DNA of 64,000 nucleotides from Isoetes taiwanensis (taxonomy: Eukaryota > Streptophyta > Lycopodiopsida > Isoetales > Isoetaceae): NCBI GenBank assembly GCA_021234155.1, contig JAJEKV010000003.1, positions 19,638,386 through 19,702,385 on the forward strand, given 5' to 3'. Positions 12,140 through 21,699 of the stretch are shown piece after piece. The position numbers were made by a program, and so were the translations under genes. A model generated the notes under the pieces. It searched no databases, was not told the DNA's origin, and saw only the letters and a list, made by a program, of their open reading frames with translations. Position 1 is the first letter of the stretch, and every line of letters begins with the position of its first letter.

Positions 12140-13640
12140 CAAAGAGTCTAGCAATCTTGAAATCACCCGGTAAGGCGGGTTGTCTTCAAGAAACTTCTTA
12201 GCAGGCGTCCTAGGAGTGACCCAAGTTCACGATGATGTCTTCTTTGGCGACCTCCTGGATGGCTCACCCGGAGTCTTCTACCTAGCGATTGAGGATGTAG
12301 GGGCGCGATCCTTTGCTAATCTGCGCTGGCGTCGGTGGGGTAAAAGTGGCGAAGTGTCCCGAAGGTCGAGAGTGCCATTGCCCTCTTGACTAAAGGCGAC
12401 ATAGTCGACATTTGTTGCTATTCGAGCATGCCGAAACTTTGTGAGTGCAATCGGCGCTAACCTCCTTCTTAGCCTCTGGGGTAAGAACTTCTTGGTGAAT
12501 TACGCTATATCCATGGTGGCTGGCAAGTAATTACTGGCTGACACAATGCGTTGTGTGTCAGCCGGCTTCTCGCTTGTTTGGCCTCCGTACGTCGCGCAGT
12601 ACTTTCGTCGACCTCAGCGGTGGGCTCCACAGCGTCTTCAATTGTGCGGTCGAGCCTCTGAGGAGTCGATTCCCTTCTCCTTTTAGCGGTGATAATAGAA
12701 GGTTGCGGCATTAGGATGCTGGTAGGTGTTACGGATCCCCATCGTTCTTGGGCGAGGAACTCCTCCCTCGGTGGCGGCTCCATTTCGTCCATCAATTGCA
12801 CGATCTTCTTTGTAGGCACGGATATGGTCGTCTCCACAGTAGTGATGTCGGCCTCCCCTCCCCGCTCGAAAGCCCGGGAAGTCAGAGGCTCCCACGGACT
12901 GACGTCGTCCATGTCGATCTGCCGGAGTTGGTGGGCCGATTCGTCCAACTGAAACCCTCTCCTGCGACCGGGAAGGTTACGGATTAATACATTTGAGGTA
13001 GATACTCCTCTCAGTTGATGATAGGGGCTGGCTGGAAGCGATGCCTGGCAGGAGTGGGGCAACTACGATGCCGCATTCCTTTCGAAATTGATCGCTCTGC
13101 TCTCCTTGGCGTAGTTCTTCGTCTGAGTCGGAGCTCAGTGTATCCTTAATTCGTCAGGCTCCTCATCCTCTCTTTCACATTCTGATCTTGCCATGACATC
13201 TGCTCTTCCTCTTACCTTTGCTATGGGGTCTACCTCCATCCCGAGGTCGAGTTACCCCATCGGGTTCTGTTGTGATTGGGATAAGAAGATGTGGTGTAAA
13301 GTACTTGATCTGTTAGACATCGGATACATGTAGTCGGTAACCTCTGTAGCCTTGTTAGTCAAATTAGCGAATGTTGAGGACGCCAGCCCATTATGAAGGG
13401 CCAGGCGAGGGAGCGAAGTATCTATGCAGGGAACTTGGACAAGGGGAGGGTCCTACCTAGCTGAAGTGCTAACTTTTGCCTATATCTTTGGGGTTGCATT
13501 TAAGCGTAGCTTGAATGTCGATTTCTTTCACAAAAGAGACTTGGAAGATGCTTCGTTGACATCATACCGATAGCATGGGCAGCATTTTATTACCATCGCC
13601 GAAATCAGCGGTGGCCATTGATCTGAAGGGAGTATCAAGC
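12140..13640 (-). pseudogene. E1 accessory unit BC': acidic / H2A-like protein (degenerate)
   Basis: About 500 codons on the minus strand, homologous to the two E2 frames at 42,790-43,425 and 41,071-42,030 but uninterrupted by the insertion that splits them. Shared landmarks: MAT start near 13,610, KEIDIQATL (E2 KEFDLSATL), an acidic middle, PPPREEFLAQERWG (E2 LPTEEEFVALQERMG), a NLG segment and the C-terminal KKFLEDNPPYR (E2 NKFLEDHPSYQ). Several stops and frame changes. The longest open piece is 12,505-13,062. Confidence 0.7.
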
Positions 13641-13664
13641 GGATCTTGACCTCGAGGAGCTGAA

Positions 13665-13727
13665 GAAGATCGCCTAAGGTGGGGAGCAAATTTGCGGGGT
13701 GCGATTGAAATGGGAACTTATTTATAG
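13665..13727 (-). promoter_or_regulatory. Promoter/leader of E1 unit BC'
   Basis: The minus strand has CTATAAATA (TATA core complementary to 13,721-13,727) and, about 46 bases further on, the leader motif AGGCGATCTTC (complement of 13,665-13,675). The same two-part arrangement precedes unit A' of E1 and both units of E2. Confidence 0.7.
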
Positions 13728-13903
13728 AAAGGGAAAACCCTAATTTTGGATGACTTAGAATTTCTGCTGAGATTAGGCAATCTTAACCTATTAAGTGATG
13801 CAATTGCAAGTTTGAAGTATATTTCTAGGGTTTGAGCATGCTAAGGACAACTCTTGAACCTATTATTGCAATTTGGAATCATTTGGTGATGATGAAATGA
13901 TGC

Positions 13904-13969
13904 GGGGTCTCACCGCGTTAAGCGGCCCAGATTTCTAAAATGTAAATCGTCTGGTAGCGGCGGTGTGAA
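13904..13969. repeat. E1 hairpin h4
   Basis: Imperfect inverted repeat beginning GGTCTCACCGC and ending GCGGCGGTGTGAAC, with GATTTCTA/TAAATC near the tip. Similar in sequence to the hairpins at 14,108, 15,678 and 15,858. It lies upstream of the unit BC' TATA box. Confidence 0.72.
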
Positions 13970-14107
13970 CTATAGATCTAATTAGGCTAGAAGTTACTCG
14001 AATTTAGGTGATCCTAAAGGCTGTAATTCCACTAAACTCATCGAGTTAGGCGAAATTGACCCCTTACTTGAGTGATTTAAGGTACATTTTGGAGCATTTT
14101 GGGCATG

Positions 14108-14170
14108 GTCTCACCGTGCGCCCGGTAGATTTCTAAAATGTAGAAATCACGTCTGGCGGCGTGTGGAGAT
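14108..14170. repeat. E1 hairpin h3
   Basis: GTCTCACCGTGCGCC pairs with GGCGGCGTGTGGAGAT; the inner stem GATTTCTA/TAGAAATC is perfect with a 5-base loop. About 204 bases from h4. Confidence 0.78.
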
Positions 14171-14329
14171 TATCAAATCTCGTTGCTCAAAACTCCAATT
14201 CAGATAAAACAAAGGCTAGGGATGCGATATCTTGACCTATTTAAAGGGTTTGACACTTTATTTACAAAATTTCTTTATATTAACAAAATTTTTTGAGTTA
14301 TTTACAAGGTTGAGGCGTTCTCCTTGATG

Positions 14330-15520
14330 TGCACAGCTTAGATCATATCTGCCTCATGAGGGTAACCTCTTGGCGTGGATCGGGTAACGCTGGAAGCCTG
14401 CGGTGATCTTATCTCGTCGATCCGCAGCATACGTATTGTAGATCTTGCATGAAGCAGCGGACCATGGCAATCAGTCGTAACTCTTAAGGTGTGGATCTCA
14501 TGAGTCAATCTTCAAATTGTTTCTTCTTGCTTTCATCTTCCACGGATGCTCGGGGAAGCTTGGGCTTTAGTGGAGAGGGGCTTGATTAATACGGCTCTTA
14601 AGAGTCAGGCGGCCTTGTCGTTCTCACCGGTGCTCTGGTAATATCGTTGTCGCTCCACTTTGCCATATCTGGCGTTGTGCTCCTGATCCTCATACAGTAG
14701 ACCTTTAGGGGTCTGTATCACATATGCCCGTTCGCGGTAGTGGGGGCTGGCTATCCGTCGGGAGCGGTGGGGAGCTCGCCACACCGCGGCCTCCTCACGT
14801 TCTTGGGCCGTGCAGCTGGGACCTCTTCTTCTGGCCGGGGCTTTGAAGGCTTGCTTACGTCTGCGCCCGGAAACCCGTAGTCTTGAGTCCGAATCGTGTC
14901 CGGTAGTGGTAGGTCTCCTCTCCCGGCGGCTGCGTTGATGTGAGTTCTCGCCCCTCTTCCCAGCCTTGACCACCTTCCTCTTGCACCTTTATGGCCTTGG
15001 CCTTCCTCTTCTTAAGGTCATTTGGCGTCTTCAGACTCTTTGTTCTCAAGCTCCGGTAGTAGCTCTTTCAGCCGTACTTGTAGGGGCCCAAGCGTGCGAA
15101 GGTGGCCTCTTCTTCAGGGGTGAGTCAGTGATGCTGCTCCCTCTCCTACACCTCCTCCTGCTTGGCGGGTGGATCTCGGCACAGGGTTGTTCTTGGGCTG
15201 TTGATGAGTCGCCTGTTCCCTCTGCTCCTCACGTGGGTTGGCGATCCTCTGGTGTTGCTCCTGGCACGTTGCGGCTTCTTCCCTCTGTAGTGCTGTTTCG
15301 TGAGGATCTGGATTCTTGGCGTCTGGTAGGTCGTCCTCCAGAGCTCGTGGTAATTAGCTCGGTCAGGGCCTGCTTCCTCGCTCGGCGAAGGTCCGTGCGT
15401 CGTGGAGAGCGTTCCCAGAAGAATCATTGAAAGAGGTCGGGCCGTGGCTGGAGGATGCAATTTAGGCTTCCTTGCGATTACGCCCCGTCGCAGACTTCAT
15501 CTTCTGGTTTGTCGATCGAG
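14330..15520 (-). pseudogene. E1 accessory unit A': histone H3-like protein (degenerate)
   Basis: Minus-strand homologue of the intact E2 H3-like gene. The leader and TATA box match, and the charged middle (14,605-14,973) aligns with E2: AYVIQTP...YYQSTGE against AYTLGPE...YYETHK. The C-terminus keeps QFED-stop-LMRSTP (about 14,490-14,512), equivalent to QHFEDSLAWRTDK in E2. About 45 codons further on, with a stop and a frame change, it reads IHAKRVTLMRQDM near 14,340-14,375, which matches the H3 L2-alpha3 segment IHAKRVTIMPKDI. The N-terminal H3 tail is not recognisable here. Broken by stops throughout. Confidence 0.65.
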
Positions 15521-15532
15521 ACTAAGCGCCCA

Positions 15533-15608
15533 GAAGATCGCCTTAACTGACGAAGCGAAGTTCAAGGAAAGGCAGGGGAAAAAATGGGAGGAGTGGTTCT
15601 ATTTATAG
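15533..15608 (-). promoter_or_regulatory. Promoter/leader of E1 unit A'
   Basis: The minus strand reads TCTATAAATAGAA (complement of about 15,598-15,610) and 59 bases later AGGCGATCTTC (complement of 15,533-15,543), followed by GGGCGC and the presumed start near 15,500. Confidence 0.72.
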
Positions 15609-15677
15609 AACATTTAGGTCAACTTTTAAAGCTACCTTTTGGGTTGTCAGGCATCACAAAGCTACCTAGTTAAGCAA

Positions 15678-15743
15678 GGTCTCACAGAATTGCGCCAGCC
15701 ATTCTAGAATCCTAGAAACACATCTGTGGCGGCGTGTGAGACA
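15678..15743. repeat. E1 hairpin h2
   Basis: GGTCTCACAGAATTGCGCCAG pairs imperfectly with CTGTGGCGGCGTGTGAGAC; inner arms ATTCTAG/CTAGAAA. Lies about 70 bases upstream of the unit A' TATA box. Confidence 0.78.
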
Positions 15744-15857
15744 TGGTGGGGCCCACTATTAAATTAACATGTAACATGCCGAATCTACTAATTCTTGGGC
15801 AAAATTAGAATTATCAAGGTATTTTCTTGTAATTTACATTTTTAGTGTCAAAGTGAA

Positions 15858-15914
15858 TGTCTCACACGTTGCGTAGGCGGTTTCGTCATGTCTGGTAGCG
15901 GCGTGTCAGATTCC
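15858..15914. repeat. E1 hairpin h1
   Basis: AATGTCTCACACG pairs with CGTGTCAGATT and the inner arm GCGTAGGCGG with TAGCGGC-like sequence. About 180 bases from h2. The weakest of the four. Confidence 0.6.
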
Positions 15915-16089
15915 ACGGATGTTGGCTCATTAATTTTTTAATCTTTTTCGTTTCTATTCATTTTAAGCTACATTACTAGCTTAGCATAAACTACAAAATG
16001 AAAAAAATTTCTCATTTTTGAGGTTTACTGAGGATCTATCAAGTTAGTACTCACAGGAACATGGCCGATTAACTGCTCTTGGTCTCCAA

Positions 16090-16107
16090 GAACATAGCTC
16101 GATACCA
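16090..16107 (-). other. E1 primer-binding site, initiator-Met tRNA type
   Basis: Directly inside the 5' LTR the minus strand reads TGGTATCGAGCTATGTT, close to the TGGTATCAGAGC complementary to the 3' end of plant initiator-Met tRNA. Chromovirus lineages commonly use this primer. Confidence 0.75.
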
Positions 16108-16109
16108 GC

Positions 16110-17743
16110 GTGGCGTCCCCTACTCATTATCGGTGCCCTCGCAGGTATGCAAGCGAGTTCATCCCCATACGGCTCCATGCTAATCTGAGGCCCTCCACGC
16201 TGACCTTTACCCAGCGAAGTGGCGGGTTCGATTAAGGAAGAGTGGAAGGGTCATTACACCAATCTCCTCGAGGTACCTAGGCGCGAGGCGTAAACATACA
16301 TGTCGGTAGCACATACATCAACATCATGTGACCATCTCGGGGAAGGATGGTCCTCCACATATCATGGAAATGAATCCGGTATCGCTTAGGATCCTACGAG
16401 GCTCGGACTTCAGGGATGGCAGAGAAACTGGAGTCTCGAGTTTCATTCTGCGGTGAAATTCATGGTAGTTTGGCGGCATATAATTTATGGCAAAGTTATC
16501 CACTCCATCAGCCCCTCACGTGCACACTGCGGTAAATTTTGAAAAGTGTTAGGACTGGCCCGTAGCCCGTAGGATGCATAGCGAAAGGGCTATTCACAGG
16601 TTCCATCTCCCGATTCAGATGGGAGTAGGGATAAATTCCCTCGAGAGATCCATCTTGACTCAAAGGTGACTAGAAGAGGGCCGCTGCCGGAAGTGATGCG
16701 ACTTGAACTCAATGGAAAGGTCATATCCACCACCTCTGATGTCGAGCCATGCCTTGCCCACCTTGCCCGGTAACCAAGCCGATGAACCCTAGTCACAATG
16801 ATGCGGTAGCACTAACACACCATAGGGATGGATTCAAAGAGTCCCGAATTTCACGAACCTCCTTATAAGCCCGGTCTGGCCTTCACCCACAACCCGGGTG
16901 TGGCTCTTGTGCCGCAGGGCGCATCACGGTGTGCTAGAGGCTACTCTAGGAGCATCATTGCAAAGCTTTAGGTCTCACCCCCTTCCCGATACAAAGGAGT
17001 TCCTTAGAGATACATCATCCATATACATCACGAAGGAAGAACTAAAGAACAAGATCTAATCTACAACATAGAGTTAGGTTCTTTGGTTAGAATGCTACTA
17101 TCTAGAGATCTGAAACATGGCCAATCTAATAGAGGCTAAACCCTCTTTGATTCAATGACTAAAATAGGGCAGACTATCTAATTGTGGAAATACTGATCCT
17201 TGAGGGGCTCCTCTGACACGAGCTCGACCATCCTATTTGAAGCCTTCGAATCTAGAGAAACTAAGGATGCAATTCTCGGTCAGTGGGATCACGGTTTTAA
17301 TTGGCTGACCAAAGCGAGTTACGAAGCCACAAAATCGAAAATTGGGCTACTTAGGGTTTCCTACCCTATAGACAAGGGGTTGGCTAGGGTTTCCAATTAT
17401 CCCTTTTGGCATGTGGGATAGTGGAAATGGAATACCTTTAAGGGCCTAGGTGGCCAAATGTGCACACATGGAATTGTGGTGCCCACATTAATGTGTACAT
17501 TGGGAAATGTGCACGTGGTACACCTATAGATTAATGGCCCACTTGGATTGAAGTGTCCACTTGGAAATGTGTGCCCGGTAATGTGTACATTGGAAAATGC
17601 ATTAATGGTTACATATTTGCAGCAAGTTCCCCTAGGGCTACTCACTGTCTGCTAGCTGCGATAAATTTCAGGTAAGGCGTTAATGCGGCGTGTGGCATTA
17701 TGGTATGTCGATCACGAGTATCTTTTGTCTTGGAAGCGTCACA
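16110..17743 (-). repeat. E1 5' LTR
   Basis: About 1.63 kb, collinear with 5,147-6,723. Starts TGGCGTCCC (16,111) and ends GCGTCACA at 17,743, followed by the CATTA duplication. The pair differ by many single-base and short indels, so insertion is old or the sequence is poorly polished. A related LTR family lies at 46,007-47,570. Confidence 0.88.
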
Positions 17744-17748
17744 CATTA
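17744..17748. repeat. Target-site duplication of E1, right copy (CATTA)
   Basis: Matches 5,142-5,146 exactly. Confidence 0.88.
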
Positions 17749-18245
17749 CTAGGGACCAAGTTTGCATTAGTGACCACCCCTCTCGAAAGCGCCAAAGTAG
17801 ATTCGTTTACTACGCGTAGTCGAATTGGCATGGAGGTGTTTGAATACCTCCTAGTGAGGGTAAGTGATTGATCCTACAGAGGCTTCGTAGGTGGAACTTG
17901 TCCCTAAATTGAATTTCGCCATTCGGGCGGCCTTGGCGAGTCCGGATCAGCCAATCGGGGGCCTCAAGCCCAAAATCCCGAAAACGTGGTCGCTTGTGGG
18001 GCCGTGATAAAAAATCGGTCTAAAACTCAATCGAATCTGGGGATTTTCCCACCTACTCTGGGGGGCCTTAGCGAAACCGGCTGGCTGAAAACCGAGGATT
18101 TTCACGCCCCATGCATTAATTATACTGAATTTCCGAGACGCCAAACACAAAGAAAGCCACGGATAAAAATCAGGGTCTCGAAAAGGGCGAAATCTTGGCG
18201 GGATGTCGCGGCATATTTGCGCATCGCCAGAAAATGCGCACCAAC
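17749..18245. repeat. Continuation of the ~780-bp satellite
   Basis: Carries the satellite landmarks in order: AGGGACCAAGTTTG, GGCATGGAGGTG, GTAAGTGATTGATCC, CCATGCATTAATTAT, GAAATCTTGGCGGGATGT. It is the part of the array displaced by E1. Confidence 0.85.
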
Positions 18246-18317
18246 ATATATACCTTCAGACTCCCTTCACAAAGAAATTTGCAGATTTAAGTGCTGCTTA
18301 GAGTCATTTTGCGGCAC

Positions 18318-18440
18318 ATCCAAGGTCCATGTCACCATCATCTAGCCATGTCACCTAAAATTTGCCAACATCACCCAATGAAAAGACCAAAGATGGACAT
18401 CTTTGGTTTTAACTAGTCAAAACTTGACCTTGCTTGGCAT
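18318..18440 (+). repeat. Inverted partner of 1,190-1,280
   Basis: Contains CATCTAGCCATGTCACC and GCCAACATCACCCAATGAA, reverse-complementary to the segment near 1,200-1,277, and leads straight into the minisatellite. Confidence 0.7.
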
Positions 18441-18449
18441 GTGTCACCG

Positions 18450-19035
18450 CCCAGAAGTTGCTAGGCGTGGCATGCTTGAACTAGGTGCTGCGAGCCACCT
18501 TGGCATGTTGGAGCGCATAATGTTAGACCACCTTAATGTTAGATTACGTGGCATTATGGAGTCCACGTGGCATGTTTGAAACCACAACCAATGTTGGAAC
18601 TGGAGTGGCATGTTTGAAACCCACCTTGGCATGTTGAGCCACGGCATGTTGAACTGGGTGGCATGTTGGAGCCTAGGTGGCATGTTTTGACCACCTTGGC
18701 ATGTTTGAGCCCTAGGTGGCATGTTGGAAACCGCAGCAATGTTGGAGCCCTAAGTGAGCTGCGTGGCATGTTTGAGCCTATGTGGCATGTTTTGAGCCAC
18801 CTAGGATGTGGAACTAGGTGGCATGTTGGGAACCGTGGCATATTTGAGCCACAGCAGGATTGGGCATAGGTGGCATGTTGGAACCTCGTGGCATGTTTGA
18901 ACGCGTTGGAGCCTGGGTGGCATGTTTGAGCCATTTTGTCATGTTGGGGCCTAGGTGGCATGTTGGAGCCACCTTGGCGTATTTGAGCCTAGGTGGCATG
19001 TTAGAGGCCACCTTGGCATGTTAGTGCCACGTTAT
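18450..19035 (+). repeat. Minisatellite of GGAGCCTAGGTGGCATGTT-like units
   Basis: About 25 imperfect units of 20-25 bases, alternating TAGGTGGCATGTT and CACCTTGGCATGTT, so the units also pair with each other. Inverted relative to 837-1,165. Open frames through it (runs of RWHV or NMPP) are repeat artefacts. Confidence 0.85.
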
Positions 19036-19129
19036 GCAAAAAATAGGTGTTAAGTAATTGGAAGTAGTTGAGTAACTTATATTTACATGGAATCTGGAAC
19101 ATGTGATGCGTGCGTGCATCACGTATGTG

Positions 19130-19505
19130 ATATCTACCTTATAAAGACTGAGTGATATGGAAGGATAGGACGTAACCTCTGATGCCTTAGCAAATAAAGT
19201 ACTTTCTGTGTCCTACCTACTATAAAAGACATGTGACATGGGAAGCATATGGGCATGTAAGAGAATCAGAAGTATTCTTCAGGCTTCTATAAAGACATGT
19301 GACAATAGAAGTATTACACATGTAAGTAATTCAATATGTGTCTTTCCTCTGATGCCTTAGCAAAATAGAATTATACGTCCTACTACTATAAAGACATGGA
19401 TGGAGTATAGGACATGTGAAAATCAAATATTCTTTCCTACATCTATAAAGAGACATGTAATGATAGGGTGTGGGCATGTAGAAATTCAAATTACTCTTTC
19501 CTCTG
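19130..19505. repeat. Diverged tandem repeat CTATAAAGACATGTGA
   Basis: At least five copies of (C)TATAAAGACATG followed by a stretch ending GGGCATGTA-AGAA and TTCTTTCCTCTGATGCC. Spacing varies from about 60 to 110 bases. It adjoins the decayed transposon gene to its right. Confidence 0.7.
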
Positions 19506-19512
19506 ATTAGGA

Positions 19513-21200
19513 TTGTATTATAAAATGACGTATGTCACAATGAAAACACAAAACAGCAGTGGATGTTTTGGTCCTTTGAAAAAAGAACACCATTATCGAA
19601 CAAAACCATACCTTCACAAATCCATGCTTAAGTTCTTTGAAAAGCGGGGACATGTAGACTACCAAAGTGATGTTTTCAGGTGGACTGGCAAGGTGAGTGT
19701 GCACGAAGTGTGTGAGGAATTTTATGTAGAGAAAACTGAAAGCACAACACTTACCATAAGAGGAATGCATTACAGGTGAGTGTGAAGAGTGTGGGATTAA
19801 AGAATTCCTATGCGCCCACATGAACTGATCTAATAGTGATGACTAGCTGGTGAAGTGCAGGAATACCTGAACTATGAAAAAGCTGAAGATTGAGATGGCT
19901 GACAAGAAGTCTAAATGGATTTCACCAACTTACAATGAAGCGCAAGTCTTCCAGCTGGTGAACAAAATGTTGGAAGCTTCAAAATTTCCTTTACACAACA
20001 GGATATAAGTGGTAGGCCGATTACCGAACCCTTGATAACTTGCGGAGATGCTTCACCTATTAGAGTGGTTGACTTGGCAATTATACTTTTAAGGGCCCGA
20101 GGAATGAAGTTGATCCATGCGGTAGCTCAACAACGGTCTTTATGTTTGTTCAAATAACCTATCCCGAGGTTGATCCTGGGCCAGAGCACCATTGAGAAAG
20201 GAAGTACACTACTATGTGTGTCCGGATGATAGGAACATGACACACTTTTGTTCAACATTGTTTTATGAAACATTTTGAGTACTTAAGCGAGAAAGGCAAT
20301 GTCCCAAAGCGGTACTATGTATTTTCAAGGGTGATTGCTGCATCACAATTCAAAGCATCAGAGACCATTTTATTTTGTTGGAAGGTATAGTTGTAATCTG
20401 AGAGGAGTCAACATGATGTGGAACTTCTTTGGATCAAGAACCATGGAAAAAGGTGAACATGATGGGAAGGCAATGAGAATTGAAAAAGATGGATCCCCGA
20501 GGTCTGAAGCAAACATCGATATTAAACTAGATAATGCCCATGATGTGGTGAAATTGCGGAAAACAATTTCAATGTAATTGCCGGAGTGAATTTGAAAATG
20601 GAAAGAAAAGTTAGGAGATATACGGAGTAATAATAAAACACGAGGATATCAGCGGGGAAAAAGGCTTGAAGTGCGAGAGACAATTCCGAGAGGAAACCGG
20701 GCAAGTGTTGATCCATGGTTAACCGCAGGAAATCCAACCACTGACTACATACGAAGCTATCATGTTTTGTAGCAATTGTTTGGATGGAAATGGGACATAT
20801 CTTGAGAACAAATTGTATATAGATGAATGGAACCTTGTAATTAGTTGAACCATCCTCCAATGTTCGTAGCCAGATGTGGAAAGAGACCATAAGTCTGCGA
20901 GGCCACTATATGCCAACCTTGGCAAATGTACTTGCGAAGCACTTTCGAGAGAAGGAGACAACTTTATTTGTTCTTTGCACCTAAAGGGAGTGAGGATTAC
21001 GTATTTTGGATGTTGCTATGCAAGCCAAAATTTGAAGTTGAAAATGACTTCAAAGCGAGAGCGGAAGCTGGTTTTGTGAGAGGTGAAGCTGTTGTGGAGG
21101 CATTTACTATAGAAAAAGCCTCGGTCGAAAGGTGATGTATGAGTTGTGCTAAGCGAGCCAAAGTCGCGCCATTCTCTCAAATTTATTACTGAAACCGGTT
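19513..21200 (+). pseudogene. Decayed transposase-like gene (WNFFG...KGEHDG family)
   Basis: Plus-strand fragments in several frames: a Cys-rich CEECGIKEFLCAH near 19,785-19,825, AASQFKAS...YFVGRY near 20,335-20,395, MWNFFGSRTMEKGEHDGKA near 20,415-20,470 and a C-terminal GEAVVEAF segment near 21,080-21,110. I recall similar SQFK / WNFFG.xHGKGxxDG arrangements from uncharacterised transposon-linked proteins, but cannot name a superfamily. Stops and frame changes are numerous. Terminal inverted repeats were not found. Confidence 0.4.
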
Positions 21201-21579
21201 CCCATCGCATTGAGGATCAAGAAAAGCGGCTCGAGCTGTTTACGAGCTAGACCCGAGGCGGATGAGGAAAAGATTCACAGAAAACTTGCGAGGTTTTATC
21301 GATGAAGATAGCATGTCTAATGAAGAATAGTTTTTAGACTTCGTGGGGCGTCGGCATTTGAGATCTAAGTTCATTGGACACATTCTTACGAGGTTAGGAA
21401 ATGATTCAATTTTGAATATATGTTTTTGTGTCTTGCCTTGTTTTTGGAATAATATAAGAAACTCAATTCCATGCTCAATTGTATTTTGATGTCCCTTGTT
21501 TTCAATGTAATATGTTTTGCTTTTGATGTAATATGTAATTGTATTTTGATGTCCCTAATATAACATCGCCCGGGTTCAC

Positions 21580-21690
21580 CACATGTTTCACCACATGTTT
21601 CACCACATGGGTCACCGCGCCGGAGTTCCTGCACATCTTTCACCACATGTTTATGTTTCACCACATGTTTCACCACATGTTTCACTTTAC
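21580..21690. repeat. TTTCACCACATG minisatellite
   Basis: Seven or more 12-base units CACCACATGTTT. The CACCACAT core recurs at 25,600-25,735, in the E3 LTRs and inside E3 at 36,690-36,870. Confidence 0.85.
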
Positions 21691-21699
21691 ATCCTTATT

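Larger units (their letters stand above)
5147..17743 (-). mobile_element. E1: chromovirus-type Ty3/gypsy LTR retrotransposon with accessory histone-like genes
   Basis: A 12.6-kb element on the minus strand. Direct repeats at 5,147-6,723 and 16,110-17,743 are its LTRs, starting TG and ending CA; the flanking 5-bp target duplication CATTA is perfect (5,142-5,146 and 17,744-17,748). Order along the minus strand: 5' LTR, initiator-Met-type primer site, accessory unit A', accessory unit BC', gag, RT, integrase, chromodomain, 3' LTR. Coding regions are broken by stops and frame changes, so this copy looks dead. Insertion into the satellite is shown by repeat sequence resuming directly on both sides. 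Confidence 0.9.

Noticed and set aside
18444-19011. Four open frames through the right minisatellite
   Set aside because: Same cause; translation is a repeat of the unit in each frame.
21580-21690. CRISPR-like or telomere-like array
   Set aside because: A plant nuclear minisatellite with 12-base units without spacers; not the plant telomere repeat.
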